NCBI GenBank assembly: GCA_023379725.1
Contig: JAMCPC010000129.1
Location: forward strand, 1-8,198
From: Actinomycetota bacterium
GTDB lineage: Bacteria > Actinomycetota > Acidimicrobiia > Acidimicrobiales > JAMCPL01
Reading direction: 5' to 3'
DNA length: 8,198 bases
Shown here one piece after another: positions 1-4,143 of the stretch. Below the pieces are notes generated by a model. The model did not search any database. It had not been told where the DNA came from and worked only from the letters and a program-made list of their open reading frames with translations. How positions within the stretch are numbered: the first letter of the stretch is position 1; each line of letters opens with the position of its first letter. Both the position numbers and the translations under genes were made by a program.

Positions 1-43
1 CAGGGGCGTAATCTGGCTGGCGGGAACCCATGGTTATTTACGA

Positions 44-66
44 GACAGGCCACTAGATGGCCAGTC
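44..66. other. imperfect hairpin upstream of rbfA
   Basis: An inverted repeat reads GAC-A-GGCCA, loop CTAGA, TGGCC-A-GTC: eight base pairs broken by one A·A mismatch. No T-run follows on either side, so it is not a standard intrinsic terminator. It lies about 100 bp before rbfA and could be an RNA-processing or regulatory stem, or chance. The rest of 1-166 shows no recognisable gene. The short open stretches entering from the left edge do not resemble the end of infB, the gene often found before rbfA. Confidence 0.35.
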
Positions 67-153
67 CAACTAATAACTATTCCGCTGAGCCTCTTACTGG
101 ACAGGCATCAGACGAGTGGGCACGGTAGTCTTTATATAGTGTATGATCATATT

Positions 154-160
154 GGAGGTG
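154..160 (+). promoter_or_regulatory. Shine-Dalgarno site that sets the rbfA start
   Basis: GGAGGTG lies seven bases before the ATG at 167 (counting from the end of GGAGGT), which is a near-ideal ribosome binding site. An in-frame ATG at 143 lies upstream of this site and has no comparable motif before it, so 167 is preferred. Confidence 0.85.
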
Positions 161-166
161 GTTATT

Positions 167-535
167 ATGGCATCGTGGTCGATAAAACACCAAGCTAGAT
201 CGTTTCCACGGACGGCAAGGGTAAATGAACTTCTCAGAGAGGTCATAGCGGAAGAGATAGAAAAGATGCCTGATTTCGATGATGTCGACGATATCGTAAC
301 TGTTACGGGAGTAGAGGTGTCTTCTGACCTGAGCCATGCAACCGTGTTTGTCAGTCCATTCAGCGATGAGATGAAGGGCTTTCTGGATGCGGTGAGAGTA
401 GAAATACAGCGTACCATTAGCAGGCAGGTGAAGCTAAAGAGGACGCCAAAGCTGGAGTTTGCCGCAGACCCAGCTATTTATGAGGGAGAGAGAGTGGAGA
501 TGCTATTACGGAAGATACACTCAGATGACCGGTAG
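167..535 (+). CDS. rbfA: 30S ribosome-binding factor RbfA
   Basis: RbfA binds the 30S subunit late in assembly, helps mature the 5' end of 16S rRNA, and is linked to cold adaptation. The 122-residue product has the usual family length. It opens with a basic segment and R-x-x-R-V-N-E-L-L-R-E-V-I-A-E-E-I, the typical first helix. The central strand reads ITVTGVEVSSDLSHATVFVS-like, and the C-terminal part LKRTPKLEFAADPAIYEGERVEMLLRKI-like matches the family signature of a KH-type fold ending in a long helix. The start at 167 is chosen for its strong Shine-Dalgarno; the ATG at 143 would add eight residues. truB begins 14 bases after the stop, so the two are probably one transcript. No convincing promoter is visible in 1-166, so transcription may come from genes left of the window. 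Confidence 0.95.
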   Translation: MASWSIKHQARSFPRTARVNELLREVIAEEIEKMPDFDDVDDIVTVTGVEVSSDLSHATVFVSPFSDEMKGFLDAVRVEIQRTISRQVKLKRTPKLEFAADPAIYEGERVEMLLRKIHSDDR

Positions 536-549
536 GACGTCAGACGCTA

Positions 550-1464
550 ATGGTTATTGAGCGAGCGGTAGCTACCCAGCTGGCTTCAGGGTCGCCGCCA
601 AGAGAGTTGGTCGGTATGGTGGCAGTAGACAAGGAGCAGGGATGGACATCTCATGATGTCGTTGCCCGGATAAGGCGTCTACTCGGTCAGCGCAGGATAG
701 GTCATGCCGGTACATTGGATCCGGATGCTACCGGGTTACTGCTGGTAGGTATTGGCCGCTTTACCAGGGCATTGAGATTTCTGGAAGGACTTACCAAGGT
801 GTATCAGTGCGAGGTCGTATTGGGTATAGCTACGGATACCCTGGATGCGAGTGGAAAGGTGACCGGTACCTGGGATATGACAAGTATATCTTTGGACGAT
901 ATGCGAGAGGCTGCCCAGAAAATGACTGGGGAGATTGAGCAGATACCACCTATGTTCTCTGCAGTAAAAGTGGGAGGAGAGAGGTTGTATGCCAAGGCAA
1001 GGCGTGGGGAGAGCATAGAGCGGAAGAGTCGTAGAGTAACGGTTCATTCATTTGAGGTACTCGAGCCTTCCGAACCCGGAATCTTCCCAGTATCGGTGGC
1101 CTGCTCTACGGGCACTTATGTGCGTTCGCTGGTAGCCGACCTTGGTGCTGTACTAGGGGGCGGGGCGCATTTACGTAATCTGAGGCGTACCAGAATAGGC
1201 TCATTTTCAGTGGATGAAGCAAGAGAGGTGGACTCGATATCTGAGGGGAGCATATTGACACCAGCACAGGCACTGAGGGATATTGAGCAGGTACATGTAG
1301 ATGGTGAGTTGGCGAGTCTGGCAAGACAGCGTATGCCACTCGATCGGGTATCTACTGGTGTCCAGACTGCGGGTCCTTATGCACTCCTGGATGATGGAGG
1401 GAGGCTAATAGCCATTTACGAGGGGACGTCTACCGATAAAATAGTTGTCGGGCTGGCTATCTGA
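550..1464 (+). CDS. truB: tRNA pseudouridine(55) synthase TruB
   Basis: TruB isomerises U55 in the T-loop of nearly all tRNAs. The 304-residue product carries the family's catalytic stretch RIGHAGTLDPDATGLL; Asp57 in T-L-D-P is the nucleophile. Other family marks are GWTSHDVV near residues 31-38, the Y85-containing KVY segment, IPPMFSAVKVGGERLYAKAR-like (about 132-151) and STGTYVRSL (186-194). The C-terminal 60 residues would be the short actinobacterial-type or PUA-like end and are less conserved. The start is uncertain: the ATG at 550 gives 22 residues before the usual family beginning, while the ATG at 616 (Met23) would start M-V-A-V-D-K, as many TruB proteins do. Neither has a strong Shine-Dalgarno; AGGA at 534-537, overlapping the rbfA stop, is 12 bases from 550. 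ATA encodes 11 of 18 isoleucines, which is notable. Function is very secure. Confidence 0.96.
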   Translation: MVIERAVATQLASGSPPRELVGMVAVDKEQGWTSHDVVARIRRLLGQRRIGHAGTLDPDATGLLLVGIGRFTRALRFLEGLTKVYQCEVVLGIATDTLDASGKVTGTWDMTSISLDDMREAAQKMTGEIEQIPPMFSAVKVGGERLYAKARRGESIERKSRRVTVHSFEVLEPSEPGIFPVSVACSTGTYVRSLVADLGAVLGGGAHLRNLRRTRIGSFSVDEAREVDSISEGSILTPAQALRDIEQVHVDGELASLARQRMPLDRVSTGVQTAGPYALLDDGGRLIAIYEGTSTDKIVVGLAI

Positions 1465-1521
1465 ACGGTGTCAAGCCTCTGTGCTCCAACTACCTGTGAA
1501 AACGGCTACTCTTTTTAATTA

Positions 1522-2610
1522 ATGAAAACGTATTACTCATTTGAAGATGTCCGTGGGCTTGGCGATGGTGCTGTTGTAACCATTGGAGTCTATGACGGGG
1601 TGCATATAGGACACCGCAAGATACTGAGAGAGTTGCAATCGTATGCGGACGAGCTTCATCTGCCGTCGGTGGTGGTAACGTTCCATCCTCACCCAGCTGC
1701 TATCGTACATCCGGATGCCGTTCCTCCACTGATATGCTCGCTGGAGCGGAGGCTGGAGTTACTGGAAGAAGATGGCGTGGATGTGGTGGTGGTGGTGGAA
1801 TTCGATCAGCATTTCAGGAGTGAAGAAGCTCAGGAATTCATAGACAGAGTATTGGTAGATTCCCTCCATGCGAAGGCGGTCATTGTCGGTTCGGATTTCC
1901 GGTTTGGCAGGGAGCGGGCAGGTGATGTCGAGATGCTGAGAATATTTGGCGAGAAGCGAGGATACATTGGAGTGAGCGTCGATCTGTCGTATGTCCACGA
2001 AGAAAAAGACGGTTACCTCAGTAGGGAAGCTCTGCAAGTGGGCGGTCAGCCGGATGTGCGTGAAGGAGGCCAGATGGGCGGTCGGGGTAGCAGTGGCAGC
2101 AGGGGAGTTGTACAGGAGCCTATGACGGGTGACAGCAAGAAGGGAGTGCAGATGGAGGGCAAGGTATCGTCGTCATTGATCCGGCAGCTTGTATCCTCCG
2201 GTGATATCGTTCGTGCAGCGAAGTTGCTTGGCAGATACTTTGAATTGTCTGGTACAGTAGTCGAAGGCCACCGGCGCGGCGGTCCTTTGCTCGGTTATGC
2301 AACCGCAAATATCGCGATAGAAGGTGGTATGTTGCTGCCTGCGGATGGTGTCTATGCTGGGTGGTTCGTCATGCCTGGTGGCAGGGATCACGCGTGTGCC
2401 ATATCTGTAGGAGTAAACCCGACCTTTTCAGACAGAGAAGCCGTTGCCGTCGAAGCTCATCTTCTCGATTTCAACGGTAATCTGTACGGGGAGAGAGCTA
2501 CAGTGAAGCTGGTCCAGCGAATAAGAGGGCAAGAGAAGTTTCATTCTCCTGAAGAACTCAAATCTCATATAGCCATGGACATAGAAGAGGTGCGCAAGAT
2601 CCTGGCATGA
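1522..2610 (+). CDS. ribF: bifunctional riboflavin kinase / FAD synthetase RibF
   Basis: RibF phosphorylates riboflavin to FMN and then adenylylates FMN to FAD in the cytoplasm. The N-terminal nucleotidyltransferase domain (about 1-160) has TIGVYDGVHIGH (20-31), FHPHP (54-58), GSDFRFG (123-129) and, after an insertion, the VSSSLIR signature (215-221). The riboflavin kinase domain (about 235-362) has LGRYFELSGTVVEGH, LGYATAN (257-263), GVYAG, SVGVNPTF (295-302), and EAHLLDF (311-317), which supplies the likely catalytic Glu311. The kinase motif normally reads P-T-A-N; here the proline is alanine while Thr and Asn remain. At 362 residues it is about 45-50 longer than usual RibF because of a Gly/Ser-rich segment near 165-213. 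The ATG is preceded by CTTTTTAATTA with no Shine-Dalgarno, yet the protein start matches the family. The gap from truB is 57 bp. Five GTG codons in a row (1783-1797) encode a valine run. Confidence 0.95.
   Translation: MKTYYSFEDVRGLGDGAVVTIGVYDGVHIGHRKILRELQSYADELHLPSVVVTFHPHPAAIVHPDAVPPLICSLERRLELLEEDGVDVVVVVEFDQHFRSEEAQEFIDRVLVDSLHAKAVIVGSDFRFGRERAGDVEMLRIFGEKRGYIGVSVDLSYVHEEKDGYLSREALQVGGQPDVREGGQMGGRGSSGSRGVVQEPMTGDSKKGVQMEGKVSSSLIRQLVSSGDIVRAAKLLGRYFELSGTVVEGHRRGGPLLGYATANIAIEGGMLLPADGVYAGWFVMPGGRDHACAISVGVNPTFSDREAVAVEAHLLDFNGNLYGERATVKLVQRIRGQEKFHSPEELKSHIAMDIEEVRKILA
2014..2160 (+). other. low-complexity in-frame insertion within RibF
   Basis: Residues about 165-213 of RibF separate the end of the adenylyltransferase core (VDLSYVHEEKDG) from its SSSLIR motif, which in ordinary RibF proteins follows within a few residues. 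The segment is rich in Gly, Ser, Gln, Arg and Val with no predicted hydrophobic core. Its DNA contains short repeats: GGGCGGTC at 2040-2047 and 2076-2083, and CAGATGG at 2071-2077 and again near 2150. It is probably a flexible loop that grew by slippage or local duplication. Boundaries are estimated from memory of the family. Confidence 0.6.
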
Positions 2611-2626
2611 TCTGTTTGCTGAGCAT

Positions 2627-3307
2627 CTAAGGCATTGAGACGAGTGATTCGTTGGGAGGTTCGGATGTCGGCTGACTATGATCCGATCCTGTGTCGGACT
2701 TGTGACCGGTGACCAGGGGGGAGAATGGAGTTTTCTGCATAAGAAAAGTATCAAACCAATTTAATGCTGCTATACCAGGTATGGAGAGTGCCCATACGAA
2801 CAGTGCTCCGAAAATCACCCCACCGACTACATCAAATGGATAATGTGCACCGACGTATATACGATCAAAACACAGCAGTAGACCGGCTATTGTGGTGATC
2901 CATGCAACCAGGCGCTTCCTGGTAATCCATATACCGGCGATCACCGCTCCGGCAATTGTCGCATGCCCACTGGGGAATGCGTAGCCATGAGTCTTTGCAA
3001 CCAATACCTCTACGTGCTGCAGAACCCAGTACGGTCGTACCTCGCCAAACAGGGGTTTTAGTCCGTAATGGGCGATCACCCATGCCACTACGGTCCCTCC
3101 TGCCGCCCAGAGCACTTTGGCGACAGATCGAGCGGGATCTATTGCGTAGCGGCTTATCCACCATGCCACCAGCAGCAGGATTGCAAGTAACGCCAAGCCA
3201 CCAAAATGAGCATAAAAAGCCATGAATCCATGAGCCCAGGCGGTATGCTTTGCAAAATGGTTTACATCCAGGTACCACTGTGTATTTATTCTTTTCAATC
3301 CACTCAC
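2627..3307 (-). CDS. PAP2-family membrane phosphatase (possible undecaprenyl-diphosphatase)
   Basis: This is an integral membrane lipid or isoprenyl phosphatase of the type-2 phosphatidic acid phosphatase family. The 226-residue product shows all three motifs: K84-x6-R91-P92 (KPLFGEVRP), P112-S-G-H115, and R149-x5-H155-x3-D159 (RIYVGAHYPFD). His115 and His155 would be the phosphate-accepting and helper histidines. The usual Ser before the motif-3 Arg is Asp148 here. Hydrophobic spans are visible near residues 35-52, 64-81, 116-128, 134-147 and 159-178, followed by a hydrophilic Ser/Thr/Pro-rich tail of about 36 residues. The start is GTG at 3307, with AAGGA about 11 bases upstream; the next Met is residue 29. 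Substrate cannot be read from sequence: undecaprenyl diphosphate recycling (BcrC-like) is plausible, and phosphatidate or phosphatidylglycerophosphate is possible. The gene is convergent with ribF (16-bp gap) and divergent from rpsO, interrupting the usual + strand cluster. Confidence 0.9.
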   Translation of the reverse strand: MSGLKRINTQWYLDVNHFAKHTAWAHGFMAFYAHFGGLALLAILLLVAWWISRYAIDPARSVAKVLWAAGGTVVAWVIAHYGLKPLFGEVRPYWVLQHVEVLVAKTHGYAFPSGHATIAGAVIAGIWITRKRLVAWITTIAGLLLCFDRIYVGAHYPFDVVGGVIFGALFVWALSIPGIAALNWFDTFLMQKTPFSPLVTGHKSDTGSDHSQPTSEPPNESLVSMP

Positions 3308-3335
3308 TGTTTACTCAATCCTTGCACTTGCATCT

Positions 3336-3371
3336 GTTACCAATACTCCTATCTTTTCGCAGTCACCACCG
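3336..3371. repeat. direct repeat copy 1 (interrupted)
   Basis: The copy consists of GTTACCAATA (3336-3345), six extra bases CTCCTA (3346-3351), then TCTTTTCGCAGTCACCACCG (3352-3371). Apart from the six-base interruption it is identical to the second copy, with the 20-bp parts 67 bp apart. It starts about 29 bases upstream of the PAP2 start codon. Confidence 0.9.
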
Positions 3372-3408
3372 TCTGATGTCCATCGCCTTAGCCGGCCGGG
3401 AACAGAAC

Positions 3409-3438
3409 GTTACCAATATCTTTTCGCAGTCACCACCG
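3409..3438. repeat. direct repeat copy 2
   Basis: GTTACCAATA (3409-3418) runs straight into the same 20-bp block (3419-3438). Thirty identical bases cannot plausibly recur this close by chance, so it is a duplication or a site pair. The 37 bases between copies (3372-3408) are unlike the repeat. No third good copy is visible on either side. Confidence 0.9.
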
Positions 3439-3554
3439 CTCTGGGTGGATACCTGTAGATTTCGACCGCGTTCCCATGCCGTTACAGCATATTGCATCCG
3501 TGGCATCCTTCTCCTGGTCTTTTGGTCGACATCTATACGGATACTTAGCAGTGC

Positions 3555-3583
3555 AGTATAGTTGATTCGTTGCGGCAAGTGAA
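3555..3583 (-). promoter_or_regulatory. candidate promoter for the PAP2 gene
   Basis: Read on the - strand, TTCACT (3583-3578) and TATACT (3560-3555) are separated by 17 bases, matching the sigma-70-type consensus at 4/6 and 5/6. It would start transcription near 3548, giving a leader of about 240 bases. It overlaps the rpsO promoter. Sequence match only. Confidence 0.45.
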
Positions 3584-3598
3584 TTCGCCTGGTATAAT
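3570..3598 (+). promoter_or_regulatory. rpsO promoter, extended -10 type
   Basis: A perfect TATAAT (3593-3598) is preceded by TGG, giving the extended -10 form, and by TTGCGG (3570-3575, 3/6 match to -35) with a 17-base spacer. Transcription would begin near 3605, leaving a leader of about 29 bases. That is short for the structured S15 autoregulatory leaders known in some bacteria. This gives rpsO, and probably pnp, transcription independent of ribF. Confidence 0.75.
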
Positions 3599-3633
3599 GG
3601 TAAAATTAAGTAAATGGATAAAAAGGACATTCA

Positions 3634-3891
3634 ATGATTGATAAAACAGCAATTATAGATGAGCACAGGGTACACCCTACTGACACGGGCTCTCCCGAGG
3701 TGCAGGTTGCCTTGTTGACTGCTCGAATCTCACATCTCACGGAGCATCTGAAGGTGCATAAGGGAGACCATCATACGAGGAGGGGGCTATTGATGCTTAT
3801 CGGTAAGCGAAGGCGCCTGCTAAATTATCTACGCAATAATGACGTAGATCGTTACAGGTCGCTCATTGGCAAGCTGGGAATCCGTCACTGA
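3634..3891 (+). CDS. rpsO: 30S ribosomal protein S15
   Basis: S15 is a primary 16S rRNA-binding protein that nucleates the 30S platform and contacts the large subunit. The 85-residue product is four residues shorter at the N-terminus than the E. coli protein. It shows the diagnostic DTGSPEVQVALLTARI (17-32), the rRNA-contacting HKGDHHTRRGLL (42-53) and RRRLLNYLR (59-67), ending K-L-G-I-R-H. AAAAGGA (3621-3627) is a good Shine-Dalgarno six bases before the ATG. Only one of its seven isoleucines is ATA, in contrast with truB, as expected for a highly expressed gene. pnp lies 252 bp downstream in the widespread rpsO-pnp arrangement. Confidence 0.98.
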   Translation: MIDKTAIIDEHRVHPTDTGSPEVQVALLTARISHLTEHLKVHKGDHHTRRGLLMLIGKRRRLLNYLRNNDVDRYRSLIGKLGIRH

Positions 3892-4143
3892 TCCTCTGTG
3901 TGTCCCGCCTACAAATTGGGCAGGCCGGTCTATACTATGCTATGCTGGCTTCGGCAATCGTTTTTGCCATAATCGTATAGCCGCGACAACGTAGGTGGTG
4001 AAAGTTATAGCTGCCAGTCGCCGGTCACCTATTTCATTCTTTGGGAGTATAGGTTCGAACTGGGTGGTCGACTACTGGGAACTATTTCTACCGGCGCTTG
4101 CCTAGCGGCTTCACAGCAAATTAACTAAAGGAAGGTAAATAAT
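3892..4143 (+). other. rpsO-pnp spacer / pnp leader
   Basis: No gene is visible in these 252 bp. Besides the hairpin at 3904-3924 there is GGCAA/TTGCC (3953-3957 with 3964-3968) and a longer-range TAGGTG/CACCTA (3992-3997 with 4026-4031). TATACT at 3931-3936 resembles a -10 but has no -35 partner at the right distance. AAAGGAAGG (4127-4135) is the pnp ribosome site, eight bases before the ATG. In other bacteria the pnp leader is folded, cut by RNase III and used for PNPase autoregulation. Whether these weak stems do so here is not shown by the sequence. Confidence 0.5.
3904..3924 (+). other. hairpin just after rpsO
   Basis: CCCGCCTA (3904-3911) can pair with TGGGCAGG (3917-3924) around a five-base loop, with one C·A mismatch and one T·G pair. 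It starts 12 bases after the rpsO stop. No T-tract follows, so a simple intrinsic terminator is unlikely. It may protect the rpsO 3' end, attenuate transcription, or be a cleavage site in a shared rpsO-pnp transcript. Confidence 0.4.

Larger units (their letters stand above)
3308..3633. other. divergent intergenic region between PAP2 gene and rpsO
   Basis: This 326-bp stretch shows no convincing gene in any frame. It contains a pair of 30-bp direct repeats (3336-3371 and 3409-3438), a CCGGCCGG palindrome at 3392-3399 between them, an ATGCC/GGCAT inverted repeat (3476-3480 and 3502-3506), and two overlapping promoters near 3555-3598 facing opposite ways. If the - strand promoter is real, about 240 bases of it, including both repeats, form the 5' leader of the PAP2 mRNA. 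Confidence 0.7.

Noticed and set aside
1..73. The 3' end of an upstream gene such as infB
   Set aside because: A frame is open from the left edge to a TAA at 71-73, but its 23 codons do not resemble the end of IF2 or of another gene usually found before rbfA.
133..147. Promoter -10-like TATATA and TATGAT before rbfA
   Set aside because: No acceptable -35 sequence lies 16-18 bases upstream of either one.
143..166. An upstream ATG start for rbfA
   Set aside because: It lies before the strong GGAGGTG site, has no ribosome site of its own, and would add eight residues not typical of RbfA.
3336..3438. A minimal CRISPR array (30-bp repeat, 37-bp spacer)
   Set aside because: Only two copies are present, one is broken by six extra bases, there is no third repeat at the expected spacing and no cas gene in the window.
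3931..3936. TATACT as a pnp promoter -10
   Set aside because: The bases at the -35 distance (CCTACA) do not match the consensus.
4052..4060. A tRNA T-loop-like GGTTCGAAC in the pnp leader
   Set aside because: The flanking bases do not form the T-arm stem, and no acceptor, D-arm or anticodon arm can be found upstream. The core is simply a GTTCGAAC palindrome.
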